Positions 38,823 through 47,493 are shown, counted from the first letter of the stretch. The stretch is 64,000 nucleotides of DNA from Desulfotruncus alcoholivorax DSM 16058 (GCF_000430885.1 NZ_AUMW01000019.1:1-64000); one strand, 5' to 3'. The notes: generated from the letters alone by a model not told the origin. Translations and numbers: made by a program.

Positions 38823-39635
38823 CTAATCTCGCAGCACGCGGTCCCGCAGATCCTCCATAAAAGCGGTAAAGTCCGCGCAAAAATTATCGGAATCAAGGCA
38901 GATAATTTTCATGCCCTTTTTCCCGTATACCGTATCAAACACGTAATTCGGCTTCATGGTCACCATATAAGCCTTGCAGTTCTCCTGCATCACCCGGAAC
39001 AATTTGCTCCACATGTACCGGATATTCAGGTCCCTGAAGCTGTACCCCAGAAAAAGCACCGTCTTGCCCAGCAGGTCCGAGCGCAATTTAATATCCAGCG
39101 GCCCGTCCATATCCAACCGGTTATGATAGTCGGTCTCGCTGATGACCAGGGTTTCATCAAGGTCCAGGGTGCCGTGAAATTTGACTATCTGGGTCACATT
39201 ATCCGGCGCCTCCAAAATGTCATCCAGGGTGGCAATGGTATAATGAGGCTCCTTGTGATAACGGAAGGCCATTTCAATCATTTCGTCAAAATTTGTGGTA
39301 TATATTTTGGGAAATTTCATGTCGATAAGGCATTTGTGCGCCACCGAGGCTCCGATATCCACCTCAATGGAGCGCAAATTGCGGTCAATTATTTTGCTGA
39401 TCCGGTTTTTGCTGCCCCCGTGGCAGATGATATGGTACTCGGCTATCTGCAGAAAATCACCGTGCAGCGCCAAAATATCGGGGTCGATATCCAGATCCTC
39501 GGCCACTTTGGCCATTAAAACATCCCACTCCGGCAAACCAAGGTTGCGTGACAGCCCGGCGCCGACAAAGGGAATAATTTTTTTGCCCCTGATATCGTGG
39601 GCCAGTTCATCAACAAGTTTATCGTAGCTTACCAT
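38823..39635 (-). CDS. SIR2-like NAD-hydrolase-type protein
   Basis: A 270-residue SIR2-like (SIR2_2) protein. Seen: FVGAGLS at 23-29 (NAD phosphate loop), TTNFD at 113-117 with the catalytic-type Asn115, KFHG with His154, and GYSFRDLNIR at 197-206. It lacks the zinc-binding Cys set of deacetylase sirtuins, so it belongs with SIR2 domains that destroy NAD in phage defence (ThsA, DSR, SIR2-pAgo systems). Its ATG overlaps the end of the HAM1-like gene by 7 bases, so the two are translationally coupled. Role as an abortive-infection effector is inference. Confidence 0.85.
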   Translation of the reverse strand: MVSYDKLVDELAHDIRGKKIIPFVGAGLSRNLGLPEWDVLMAKVAEDLDIDPDILALHGDFLQIAEYHIICHGGSKNRISKIIDRNLRSIEVDIGASVAHKCLIDMKFPKIYTTNFDEMIEMAFRYHKEPHYTIATLDDILEAPDNVTQIVKFHGTLDLDETLVISETDYHNRLDMDGPLDIKLRSDLLGKTVLFLGYSFRDLNIRYMWSKLFRVMQENCKAYMVTMKPNYVFDTVYGKKGMKIICLDSDNFCADFTAFMEDLRDRVLRD

Positions 39636-40192
39636 AACTTCACCGCCTGACGGGCCAGAAATTTTTTGAACTGCTGAGCCGCCCGGGCGCGGGCTGAAAT
39701 TTTATTCTTTTCTTCCACCGGCAGGGCGGCAAGAGATGTGTCATACCCATCCGGGGTAAAAAGGCACTCCCAGGTATCGGTTGGACCTTGGGGCTCTCCT
39801 GCTATTTGCCCCTGTAGTTCGGCTTCAAAAATATGTATCCGCCTGCTGCAGCAGTAGCCGATAATAGTGCGGGCCACGGCCTTGCGGTTGGTTTCACACT
39901 GCATTAAGCGCAAAAACCCCTCAACCCCCAGCCGGCTCCAAATCTCAGGGGTCATGCCGCCGGGCAAATCATTGTAGACCTGGATGCTAAGGCCGGTGTG
40001 ATCAACAAACAAAGGCGCCCTTTTTTCCGAAAAAGCAATCAGCACTTTGCTCCGCACAATTTCCCGCTGGTCGTCCCCCTGCGGTTCACGCATATTGAGC
40101 CGGACCGGGATAAACTTGAACGGATCCAGCAGCAGCTCATATTCATTAATTTTTTGCTGGTTTTTGGTCACAAAACGCATTGGTTTATTCAA
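39629..40192 (-). CDS. HAM1/RdgB-like non-canonical NTP pyrophosphatase, divergent
   Basis: A 187-residue protein with the ITPase/HAM1 plan: FVTKNQQKINEY at the start (in place of xxTGNxxKxxE), an EPQGDDQREIVRSK helix, FVDHTGLSI at about 62-70 (in place of ADDSGLxV), LPGGMTPEIWSRLG, and a closing EKNKISARARA helix. The second Asp of the DDSGL motif is His, so catalysis may be changed; this could be a nucleotide sensor. I choose TTG 40190-40192 behind AGGTGA; GTG 40201 is part of that site. It is coupled to the SIR2-like gene. Confidence 0.75.
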   Translation of the reverse strand: MNKPMRFVTKNQQKINEYELLLDPFKFIPVRLNMREPQGDDQREIVRSKVLIAFSEKRAPLFVDHTGLSIQVYNDLPGGMTPEIWSRLGVEGFLRLMQCETNRKAVARTIIGYCCSRRIHIFEAELQGQIAGEPQGPTDTWECLFTPDGYDTSLAALPVEEKNKISARARAAQQFKKFLARQAVKLW

Positions 40193-40212
40193 AATTCTCA
40201 CCTGTCATCAAT

Positions 40213-40323
40213 TAGAATTCAGCAGTCAGTAGTCAGAATTCCAAAATGCCCCGGGAAAATGTTCCCGCCGGTTCCCCCATGCCGGCTTCCGACTCCTGAC
40301 TTCCGACTACTGACCCCTGAGTA
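40213..40323. repeat. Dispersed CAGAATTC/CTGACTCCTGA repeat, copy F (second subtype)
   Basis: Arms GAATTCAGCAGTCAGTAGTC and GACTACTGACCCCTGA around CCAAAATGCCCCGGGAAAATG, the inverse of copy E. It sits upstream of the HAM1-SIR2 operon. Confidence 0.8.
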
Positions 40324-40378
40324 GCTACAATCTTATTTTCTCTATTATTTTCTCTACCGGTAAAACAAATCCTTTTAA

Positions 40379-40494
40379 TAAAAAAAGCGCGCTCAATCAG
40401 TTCCCTTAGCGCGCGCTTTTTTATACTTTAATCCTTAGTTCTGGCCATAAATATGACCAGGTATATGACCAGGTATACTTTCCTAAAGTGAGTT
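40379..40494 (-). ncRNA. Candidate structured RNA or mobile repeat, copy 2
   Basis: The counterpart of 19822-19924 on the minus strand: CACTTTAGGAAAGTATACC, a hairpin CTGGTCAT/ATGGCCAG perfect with one G-U pair, CTAAGG, TTAAAGTAT, then GCGCGCT stem with loop AAGGGAACTGATTG and seven Ts. A duplicated ATGACCAGGTAT unit adds 12 bp. It follows the terminator of cooT. Confidence 0.5.
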
Positions 40495-40531
40495 AAAAAG
40501 CCCGTAAGCGGCAATTCCGCCCCGGGGCTTT
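40493..40531 (-). terminator. Intrinsic terminator after cooT
   Basis: AAAGCCC/GGGCTTT outer stem with GGCGG/CCGC inner pairing, followed by TTTTTAACT on the minus strand. Confidence 0.65.
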
Positions 40532-40566
40532 CATATTCCGGACGTTCAATTAGGGTTCGGACTTCA

Positions 40567-40758
40567 TCAGGCTTCTTTTTCTAAAATAATTTTATGGTCC
40601 ACCAGGGCCAGTTCTTTAATCCTGGCCTTAATCATTTTACGACGCCCAAAAATGTCTTCCAGCACCAGACCGTCTTCCTCAGGTATGACCTTATCGACCA
40701 TTTCCATTAAAATTTCATCTTTGCCATCCTGGCGCAGATAAGCGTTAGCCTCACACAT
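40567..40758 (-). CDS. cooT: CooT-family nickel-binding protein
   Basis: A 63-residue protein beginning MCEANAYL, the CooT hallmark with Cys2 as the nickel ligand at the dimer interface, and ending RIKELALVDHKIILEKE. CooT assists nickel insertion into carbon monoxide dehydrogenase. I place the start at ATG 40758 because Cys must be residue 2 and GGGAGGTG lies nine bases upstream; the GTG at 40770 is within that site. No CODH genes are in the window. A strong promoter and a terminator-like leader hairpin precede it. Confidence 0.85.
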   Translation of the reverse strand: MCEANAYLRQDGKDEILMEMVDKVIPEEDGLVLEDIFGRRKMIKARIKELALVDHKIILEKEA

Positions 40759-40809
40759 GTTAGAATTCACCTCCCAATAAAATCACATAAAGTCGCAATA
40801 AAGCCAAAA

Positions 40810-40852
40810 AACCACCTCGGTCACATGCGTGTCACTTGACCTCCGTGGTCCA
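40810..40852 (-). promoter_or_regulatory. Attenuator-like hairpin in the cooT leader
   Basis: On the minus strand ACCAC...GGTCA pairs with TGACC...GTGGT around a 3x3 internal loop, followed by six Ts, within the roughly 125-nt leader. It looks like a conditional terminator under control of an upstream structure. Confidence 0.5.
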
Positions 40853-40891
40853 TCTTCAACACTGCGGGCCTCCCTGACCCGGTATATGTTA

Positions 40892-40921
40892 ATTATATCC
40901 CCCGCCCGGAAACAGTGTCAA
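40892..40921 (-). promoter_or_regulatory. Sigma-A promoter for cooT
   Basis: TTGACA (40916-40921) and TATAAT (40892-40897), 18-bp spacer, both at consensus. Confidence 0.85.
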
Positions 40922-40933
40922 CGCATAATTTGT

Positions 40934-40948
40934 GGGAGGTGTGTCCCC
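40934..40948. repeat. Single arm of the GGGGACACACCTCC element
   Basis: GGGAGGTGTGTCCCC alone, without the centre or the other arm. Confidence 0.4.
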
Positions 40949-40955
40949 TTTCCTC

Positions 40956-42221
40956 TTATGTGTAACCTTTCCTCTTAAGCCGCTGCCAGAAATCCGAAAA
41001 CCAGCGTCCCAGCGGGCCGGCGGTGCTAACATCCACCACACCCACCGCCTCCGCCCCTTCAGGCACGGGGAGGATGCCCAGGTGCTTTTCCCCCTCGTTA
41101 AATGATATTTTTCCCTTTAAAAGGCGCTTTTTCCTCTTGCTGAAAAATTCCACCTGCAGGGGAGGGTTTACAGCGTAACTAATGGCGGCAAAGTCGGGCT
41201 TGCTAAGAACCGGATAACCGTTTACCGCAACAATAACGTCGCCCGACCTGATCCCGGCCCGCCAGGCCGGCGAGTCTGGTATAACATCCAGCAGCGCCAT
41301 GCCGCCGGCGCTGGGCACGTAGATTGGCTCGCCCTGCATTTCAGTCTTGCGCCCGATATAAATAACCAGCTCGTGACCCATTGGCGCAAAAACAGCCGCT
41401 AAAACGGCCAGCAGCACGGAGCGGCCCGACAAAACAGCCAGCAACAGCAGCACCAGGCTGTACAGCGCCAGGTAACAGGCGGAAATCCTGCTCTTTTGCA
41501 CCGGGCTGCGGGCAATGGCCATATCCCCGTAGCCCAGGGCTGCCACCACAGGTATCAAGGTGTAGACAATGTTTTCGGGGTTGGCCGCCCCCGGCTTAAT
41601 CAAAGGCCACCAGTCAGGCATATTAACGCTGCCCGGGGGAGCGGCCATACCCGTCATAAAAGCGAGCGCAGCAATGGGAATGGGCCAGAATTTTTGCAGG
41701 GTAAACCCCCCCACCACCCGGCCGGACCGGTCACGGAAATACGAGGGAATTGCCCCCAGGTGGCCGCTGAACAGGATCAGCAGGCTTTCCACCATATGCA
41801 GCACCGCCACCAGGGCCAGCACCTGGGAAACATTGACCTGGGGAAAACCAAAAATTATCCGTGAAAGAGCCATAATGCCGCCGGCATAAGCAAAGCAGAT
41901 AAACCTGGCGTTGATTAACATTAGAAGAATGGCCAGGGGCCAGATAAAGATCAAACCTGAGCCGGTTAACGTCACCCCGGTGAAAACCATGATCACGCTG
42001 CCCAGCATGCCCCCCAGCATCCCGAAGACAATCGCGGTAGCCGGCTCACTCCAATTACTCTTGATGGGAACGCCGTAAAAGTTTTCCCGGATTGAGTGCA
42101 TGCGCCGGTACTGCAGCACCACCAGCACCACAACCACCCAGAATACAGGTTCCCGCAGCATTAATTCGATATTTACCAGTATCATGGGCAGGATATCATT
42201 AAATGGGAACAACACCATCAC
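40956..42221 (-). CDS. MinJ-like polytopic membrane protein with PDZ domain
   Basis: A 421-residue membrane protein with about seven to eight helices in the first 285 residues and a C-terminal PDZ domain (about 300-385; LLDVIPDSPAWRAGIRSGDVIVAVNG). The position next to ctpA and ftsEX matches Bacillus minJ (yvjD), which links DivIVA to MinD at division sites, so a division-site role is likely. Sequence similarity to MinJ cannot be measured here. GTG start with GGAG six bases upstream. It starts 59 bp after the ctpA stop. Confidence 0.75.
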   Translation of the reverse strand: MMVLFPFNDILPMILVNIELMLREPVFWVVVVLVVLQYRRMHSIRENFYGVPIKSNWSEPATAIVFGMLGGMLGSVIMVFTGVTLTGSGLIFIWPLAILLMLINARFICFAYAGGIMALSRIIFGFPQVNVSQVLALVAVLHMVESLLILFSGHLGAIPSYFRDRSGRVVGGFTLQKFWPIPIAALAFMTGMAAPPGSVNMPDWWPLIKPGAANPENIVYTLIPVVAALGYGDMAIARSPVQKSRISACYLALYSLVLLLLAVLSGRSVLLAVLAAVFAPMGHELVIYIGRKTEMQGEPIYVPSAGGMALLDVIPDSPAWRAGIRSGDVIVAVNGYPVLSKPDFAAISYAVNPPLQVEFFSKRKKRLLKGKISFNEGEKHLGILPVPEGAEAVGVVDVSTAGPLGRWFSDFWQRLKRKGYT

Positions 42222-42280
42222 CTGCTTCTCCGCTTTGGGGTTGGTCTTTAGGGGTTATCATGCGGCCACCGGCCCCCGCG

Positions 42281-43441
42281 TCACTTGATCTTGCTTTTAA
42301 TCAATTCCTCCGCCTTTTCCAGCTGTTCATCCCCGGGGACATCCGGCAGATCCTCAACCACAACATCAGGGCTGATACCCTTTTTATGAATATTATGCTT
42401 GCCCGGCGTAAGGTAACGCGCCGTGGTCAGCTTCAGCCCGGCCCCGTTATTCAGCGGGAACACCGTTTGCACAATCCCCTTGCCGAAAGTTTTTGTGCCC
42501 ACCAGCGTGCCGGCTTTGGTATCTTTAATGGCCCCGGCTAAAATCTCCGCGGCGCTGGCGCTGTTTTCATTGACTAAAACAACAAGCGGCAGATGCAGAT
42601 AATTACCGTCCGCTTCCTTAACTTCGGTATTGCCGGAACTGTACTCTATATAGACAATGGGACCTTTGGGCACGAAATTATCCGCCACCCGGGTTGCGGA
42701 AATCAGCTCCCCGCCCGGATTGTTCCTGAGATCCATAATGGCGCCCCGCATACCCTGCTCACGCAAATCACTCAAAACTCCGGCCAGCTCACTGGGAGTT
42801 TTTTCGTTAAACTGGCTGATGACCATGTAACCGATCCTGGTACCGGGAATCATCTTGCCTTCCGCGGTGGGAACACTGATCTCCTCCCTGGTTATCTCCT
42901 TTTCCAGGGGCGCCGGAAAGCCTGCCCTGACTATTCTAAGCTTAACTTTGGTACCCACCGGGCCGCGCATCAGCCCGATGGCGGTTTCCAAGTCGATACC
43001 CCTGACGTCCTTGCCGTTAATGCCGACAATCCGGTCGCCTTCTTTGATCCCTCGCTTATAAGCCGGTGACCCCTCATAAACCCGTGCCACGGTGAGCAGT
43101 TCATCTTTAACCCCCACAAGAATGCCCAGACCGCCGAAGGAGCCGCTGATCTGCTCCTGCAGCTGCTTATAGGTACCAGGGTCCAGGTACACCGAGTAAG
43201 GATCATGCAGTGAATCCACCATGCCCCTGATGGCCCCGTCCACCAGCGAGGTGGTATCCACCGGCTCTATATATTGGGACCTTACCAGTGAAATCACCTT
43301 GATTAAGTTGCCCACATGTTTAAAGTTACTTGCCAGGACCCCGCCCGCCGCAACAATAACAACAAAAAAAATAACAGCCAGCACCGTCAGCCGGCGTGTA
43401 ATCTTATTGGGCCTGTTACCGTAGCTGCTGTAATCGTACAT
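42281..43441 (-). CDS. ctpA: S41-family carboxy-terminal processing protease
   Basis: A 386-residue CtpA/CtpB-type protease. One N-terminal membrane anchor (about 17-40), PDZ domain (about 95-175; EGSPAYKRGIKEGDRIVGIN) and the S41 catalytic core with the Ser in ENSASAAEILAG near 290 and the Lys in GTKTFGKGIVQ near 315. In spore formers CtpB cleaves SpoIVFA to trigger sigma-K; others trim cell-wall enzymes. ATG start. It lies between the M23 gene and the MinJ-like gene in a division and wall cluster. Confidence 0.95.
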   Translation of the reverse strand: MYDYSSYGNRPNKITRRLTVLAVIFFVVIVAAGGVLASNFKHVGNLIKVISLVRSQYIEPVDTTSLVDGAIRGMVDSLHDPYSVYLDPGTYKQLQEQISGSFGGLGILVGVKDELLTVARVYEGSPAYKRGIKEGDRIVGINGKDVRGIDLETAIGLMRGPVGTKVKLRIVRAGFPAPLEKEITREEISVPTAEGKMIPGTRIGYMVISQFNEKTPSELAGVLSDLREQGMRGAIMDLRNNPGGELISATRVADNFVPKGPIVYIEYSSGNTEVKEADGNYLHLPLVVLVNENSASAAEILAGAIKDTKAGTLVGTKTFGKGIVQTVFPLNNGAGLKLTTARYLTPGKHNIHKKGISPDVVVEDLPDVPGDEQLEKAEELIKSKIK

Positions 43442-43512
43442 GCCAAACCTCCTGAATTTGAGTGCATACCATATTATACTACATAATGGCGTATTGAATT
43501 ACAATAGCTAAC

Positions 43513-43552
43513 AAAAAGGAGACAGGTCATATTTTGTCTTAACCCGTCTCCT
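43513..43552 (-). terminator. Intrinsic terminator after the M23 gene
   Basis: GGAGACGGGT/ACCTGTCTCC (one G-U pair) followed by TTTTTGTT on the minus strand; it overlaps a partial copy of the CTGACTCCTGA repeat. Confidence 0.7.
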
Positions 43553-43572
43553 GACTCCTGACTCCTGAATAC

Positions 43573-44697
43573 TTATACATAATTCCTGGGGTTGACCGGC
43601 GAACCGTTTACCCTTATTTCAAAATGCAGGTGCGGCCCGGTGGACATACCCGTGCTGCCTACCCTGGCAATGGTTTGACCCTTTTCCACCGTTTGCCCGT
43701 TACCAACCAGCTGGGCTGAAAGGTGGCCATAAAGAGAAACAATACCGCCTCCGTGGTCAATCATCACCACGTTGCCATACCCGCTCATATAGCTTACATT
43801 AATCACCGTACCGCTCTGCGTCGCTATTACCGAAGTACCGGTGGGAGCCGGAATATCAATCCCGGTATGTAACTTGCTGGTTTTCAAAATCGGGTGGATG
43901 CGGTAACCAAAGGAAGACGATATGCTGGTATGCCCGGGCAGCGGCCAGAGGTAGGCCCCGGTGGCTGCCGGCCGGTTCCCGCTCCTTTGCCGGGCGATCT
44001 CGCTGACGATGGCCTCTTCTTTTGCTTCCAGTTCCGCAACTTCTTTCTGGTATTCGGTCAAATCTTTTTTGGCTTCTCCCAGCATCTGGCGTTTTTCCTC
44101 GCTCCTGGAGGCCAGATCCATCCGGGCCGCTCGTTGACGTTCCATCAGAGCAGCTATTGTTTGCTTCTGTTGCTGCAAAGACTTTCTTTTTTGCTCCAGT
44201 CCGTTTTTTAACTGCTCAACTTCACCGACCACCCGGGTATCCCTGGACACCACCCGCTTCAGCATCTCATAGCGGTTTAAAAAATCTCCGAAATCGCGTG
44301 AGGCCAGCAACACATCCAGATAATTGACCGTACCGTTTTCATAAATCCCCCGCACCCGCTTGTGCAATTCTTCGGTACAGGCCTGCAGTTTATCTTCCGC
44401 TTGCTTCAGCTCCCGCTCGTTTTGATCAAGCCTGGCCAGGGCTGAATCAAGCTGGGAACTGAGATTGCTGATCTCACGGTTTTTCAGGTTAATTTCCCTG
44501 TCCAGGGCGGCCACTTCATTGGTATAACTTTTAATTTCATTTTTTTTGCCGGCCGCCTTCTGCTTGGATTGCTGCAATTTCTGCCTGGTCTGCTGCAGCA
44601 TTTCCTGCAGGGTTGCACCGTAAGCCGTCCCGTAGCCGGATAGCATGGCGGCGGCCAGCACTGCTGCAGCCACCTTCTTTTTCCACTCCGAACTCAA
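43573..44697 (-). CDS. M23 murein hydrolase activator (EnvC-like)
   Basis: A 374-residue exported protein. Signal peptide ([20 protein letters not shown]), a long coiled coil (about 25-235) and a C-terminal LytM/M23 domain with [11 protein letters not shown] near 290 and HLHFEIR near 358. It lies just after ftsX, the membrane partner that in other bacteria controls such coiled-coil hydrolases or activators through its outer loop. The His/Asp zinc ligands appear intact, so it may be an active endopeptidase. TTG start at 44697 chosen by the GGGGG site and the signal peptide. Confidence 0.9.
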   Translation of the reverse strand: MSSEWKKKVAAAVLAAAMLSGYGTAYGATLQEMLQQTRQKLQQSKQKAAGKKNEIKSYTNEVAALDREINLKNREISNLSSQLDSALARLDQNERELKQAEDKLQACTEELHKRVRGIYENGTVNYLDVLLASRDFGDFLNRYEMLKRVVSRDTRVVGEVEQLKNGLEQKRKSLQQQKQTIAALMERQRAARMDLASRSEEKRQMLGEAKKDLTEYQKEVAELEAKEEAIVSEIARQRSGNRPAATGAYLWPLPGHTSISSSFGYRIHPILKTSKLHTGIDIPAPTGTSVIATQSGTVINVSYMSGYGNVVMIDHGGGIVSLYGHLSAQLVGNGQTVEKGQTIARVGSTGMSTGPHLHFEIRVNGSPVNPRNYV

Positions 44698-44782
44698 CCG
44701 CTCAAAACCCCCGTTTCCAAGAATCTGATAACAACTGTTAAAGACCTGTAAAAACTTATAGCAAAGCACAACAACGATTGGA

Positions 44783-45670
44783 CTATACCTTCAAAAACCG
44801 GCGCAGAGATATGGCGCTCCCTAAAGCGCCAATAGCGAAACCAAGGCCCAAAAGCCCGCCCAGCACCTGATAAATAGTAACCGGATCGTCAACCAGCCGG
44901 ATAAAAGGAAGCGTCACAATAACTTTGTTCAGCAAAGACAGGTAGCTGAAATTGATTATCAGCACAGCCACCAGCCCCCCCGCCGATCCCAGCATCATTC
45001 CTTCCAGCATAAACGGCATCCGCACGAACAAGTTGGTTGCTCCCAGCATTTTCATAATGCCGATTTCCCTCCGCCTGGCAAAAACCGACATGCGAATGGT
45101 TGTGGCAATCAGGAATATGGCTGCAACGCCCAGCACAACAATGGTTAACGAACCCCAAATGCGCACCCAGTGCGTGAGGGAGAGCAATTTTTCCACAACT
45201 CCCTGCCCGTAGCGAACCTGCTCCACGCCGTCCAGCTTTTCCAACTGGCGTGCTGCCTCCGGTACTAAACCGGCACTGGTGGTCTTAATCCTGAAAGAGT
45301 TTGGCAAAGGGTTGTCTTGCTCAAGCCCGCTTAAAATATCCGCCTTGTCCCCAAAGCTTTCCTTCAGGTCTGCCAGGGCTTGCTCCTTGCTGATAAATTC
45401 CACACTGGAAACCCCGGGCACAAACTTGATTTGCTCCTCCATCCGGGCCAGGGATTGCTCATCCACATCGTCCTTTAAAAAAACCGTTATTTCCAGGCTG
45501 GACTCAACCGAAGATGCCACATAACGAACGTTCATCACCAGCAGCACCGTACTGCCCAGGATAAGCAGCGAAATAATGATCGTCCCCACCGAAGCGGCGG
45601 AAAGCCAGCTGTTGCGTATTATGGACCGGACGGCTTCGCGAAAGTAATACCTGATGACATTAAGATTCAT
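44783..45670 (-). CDS. ftsX: Cell division protein FtsX
   Basis: A 295-residue FtsX, the permease-like half of FtsEX. A first helix (about 22-45) is followed by an outer loop of about 120 residues ([16 protein letters not shown] onward), then three helices (about 170-190, 220-243, 265-288). It transmits ATP hydrolysis by FtsE to cell-wall hydrolases. It overlaps ftsE by 11 bases, and the M23 gene follows. Confidence 0.96.
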   Translation of the reverse strand: MNLNVIRYYFREAVRSIIRNSWLSAASVGTIIISLLILGSTVLLVMNVRYVASSVESSLEITVFLKDDVDEQSLARMEEQIKFVPGVSSVEFISKEQALADLKESFGDKADILSGLEQDNPLPNSFRIKTTSAGLVPEAARQLEKLDGVEQVRYGQGVVEKLLSLTHWVRIWGSLTIVVLGVAAIFLIATTIRMSVFARRREIGIMKMLGATNLFVRMPFMLEGMMLGSAGGLVAVLIINFSYLSLLNKVIVTLPFIRLVDDPVTIYQVLGGLLGLGFAIGALGSAISLRRFLKV

Positions 45671-46346
45671 AGCCGTAAACCCCGCCTTCTTCGTCCCTGA
45701 TTACAGTGCCGTTGCTCAGGGCAATTACCCGCCTTTTCATTTCGTCCACTATGTCCCAGGCATGGGTGGCCATGACGATAGTGGTGCCCCGGCGGTTAAT
45801 GTCCAGAAACAGCTTCATCAACTCCCAAGAATTGTCGGGGTCAAGGTTGCCGGTCGGCTCGTCGGCCAGAAGCAGAATGGGGTTGTTGACAATAGCCCGG
45901 GCTACACTGGTGCGCTGCTGCTCGCCGCCCGAAAGATGCGCCGGCAGCATATTGGCCTTTTTTTCAAGCCCCACCATGCGCAAAACCATGGGCACAACCT
46001 TTTTGATCTCTTTATTTGACGCCCCGGTAATCTCCAGGGCAAAAGCCACATTTTCAAAAACGGTCTTGGTGGGAATAAGCCGGAAATCCTGAAAAACCAT
46101 GCCGATCTTGCGCCTCAGGAAAGGAACCTCCCGGCTTTTCATCCTGGCCAAACTGCGGCCGTTAATGACCACCTGCCCCCTGCTGGGCATCTCCTCCCGG
46201 CAAATCAGTTTGGTCAAGGTTGATTTTCCGGCCCCGCTGGGGCCCACCAGAAACACAAATTCACCTTTTTTTATATGCAAGGTAACATCATTGAGGGCCT
46301 TGACACCATTATTGTAGATCTTGGAAACATTAAACATTTGAATCAT
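45660..46346 (-). CDS. ftsE: Cell division ATP-binding protein FtsE
   Basis: A 228-residue ABC ATPase. Walker A GPSGAGKSTL near 36, signature LSGGEQQRTSVARA near 138, Walker B LLLADEPTGNLD near 160 and the switch His in MATHAWD. FtsE family features include VFQDFRLIPTKT near 85. It starts the ftsEX-M23 run. ATG after a weak GAGGTGC site. Confidence 0.97.
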   Translation of the reverse strand: MIQMFNVSKIYNNGVKALNDVTLHIKKGEFVFLVGPSGAGKSTLTKLICREEMPSRGQVVINGRSLARMKSREVPFLRRKIGMVFQDFRLIPTKTVFENVAFALEITGASNKEIKKVVPMVLRMVGLEKKANMLPAHLSGGEQQRTSVARAIVNNPILLLADEPTGNLDPDNSWELMKLFLDINRRGTTIVMATHAWDIVDEMKRRVIALSNGTVIRDEEGGVYGYES

Positions 46347-46498
46347 AACAGCACCTCAAATACGGTTAGAAGTCAGAACACAAATATATTGTTCGACAAA
46401 GAATTAATATTTCCTGTTGGTTTCAGGAACCTTTATCCGAAAACATGCAAATCTTTGAAAAAAAGTAAAAAACGCGCCCGAATAAAAGCAATAAAAAA

Positions 46499-46530
46499 TG
46501 CGACAGGAGAGAACCGTCCCCCCTGTCGCA
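46499..46530. repeat. TGCGACAGG...CCTGTCGCA palindromic repeat
   Basis: Perfect 9-bp ends around AGAGAACCGTCCCC, the best copy of this family (see 23799 and 60966). Confidence 0.75.
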
Positions 46531-46542
46531 CTTGGACCTGCT

Positions 46543-47493
46543 TTATTTTTTCTTTTCAATAACCTGCTTAACCGCCCTGACAATACCATCCGCGGTAAGC
46601 CCGTATTTCTCCAGCAACTCCCGGGGTTTGCCCGACTCGCCGAAAGTGTCGCGCACCCCCACCCGGAGCACCGGCACCGGGTACTGCTCAGACAACACTT
46701 CCGCCACAGCCCCGCCCAGGCCGCCTAAAATGCTGTGCTCCTCGGCGGTAACCACCGCGCCGGTGGCCCGGGCCGCCGCCACCAGGGCCTGCTCGTCCAG
46801 CGGCTTAATGGTGTGCATATCCAGCACCAGCACGGAAATGCCCTCGCCCGCCAGCATTTCCGCGGCCTCCAGGGCGGCGCCGACCATAATGCCGCAGGCG
46901 ACCACGGCCGCATCCTTGCCCTCCCGCAGCACAATGGCCCGGCCTGGTTCAAAGTTAAAGCTGTTTTCATCATGCAGCACCGGGACCCCCGAGCGCCCCA
47001 ATCTGATGTATACCGGGCCGTCGATGGCAGCGGCCGCCATAACTGCGGCCCTGGTTTCCACAGCGTCGGCCGGCACAAAAACAGTCATGTTGGGCAGGCA
47101 CCGCATCAAGGCGATGTCCTCCACGGCCTGGTGCGAAGCCCCGTCCTCACCCACCGTGATTCCGGCATGGGTGGCCCCGATTTTGACGTTCAACCTGGGG
47201 TAAGCGATACTGTTCCTGATTTGATCATAAACCCGCCCCGTGGCGAACACGGCAAAAGAGCTGGCGAAGGGCGTTTTCCCCGCCGCAGCGAAACCCGCGG
47301 CCGTCCCCATCATATTCTGCTCGGCTATACCCATATCGAAAAACCTTTCCGGAAAGGCCTTGCCGAAATCTGCGGTTTTGGTGGATTTGGACAAGTCGGC
47401 GTCCAGCACCACCACGTCCGGGTTTTTCTTGCCCAATTCCACCAGCGCCGCCCCGTAGGCTTCCCGGGTGGCAATTTTTTGGCCCATATTCAA
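46543..47493 (-). CDS. Transketolase, C-terminal subunit
   Basis: A 316-residue protein with the pyrimidine-binding domain of transketolase (Glu in DMGIAEQNMMGTAAG near 75) and the C-terminal domain (VLDMHTIKPLD). With the upstream N-terminal subunit it forms a split transketolase of the kind common in archaea and anaerobes, which moves two-carbon units between pentose and triose/tetrose phosphates. ATG after GGAGG; the gene starts 26 bp after its partner. Confidence 0.95.
   Translation of the reverse strand: MNMGQKIATREAYGAALVELGKKNPDVVVLDADLSKSTKTADFGKAFPERFFDMGIAEQNMMGTAAGFAAAGKTPFASSFAVFATGRVYDQIRNSIAYPRLNVKIGATHAGITVGEDGASHQAVEDIALMRCLPNMTVFVPADAVETRAAVMAAAAIDGPVYIRLGRSGVPVLHDENSFNFEPGRAIVLREGKDAAVVACGIMVGAALEAAEMLAGEGISVLVLDMHTIKPLDEQALVAAARATGAVVTAEEHSILGGLGGAVAEVLSEQYPVPVLRVGVRDTFGESGKPRELLEKYGLTADGIVRAVKQVIEKKK

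Noticed and set aside
46365-46400. Further copy of the CAGAATTC/CTGACTCCTGA repeat
   Set aside because: Only AGAAGTCAGAA matches; too short to call.
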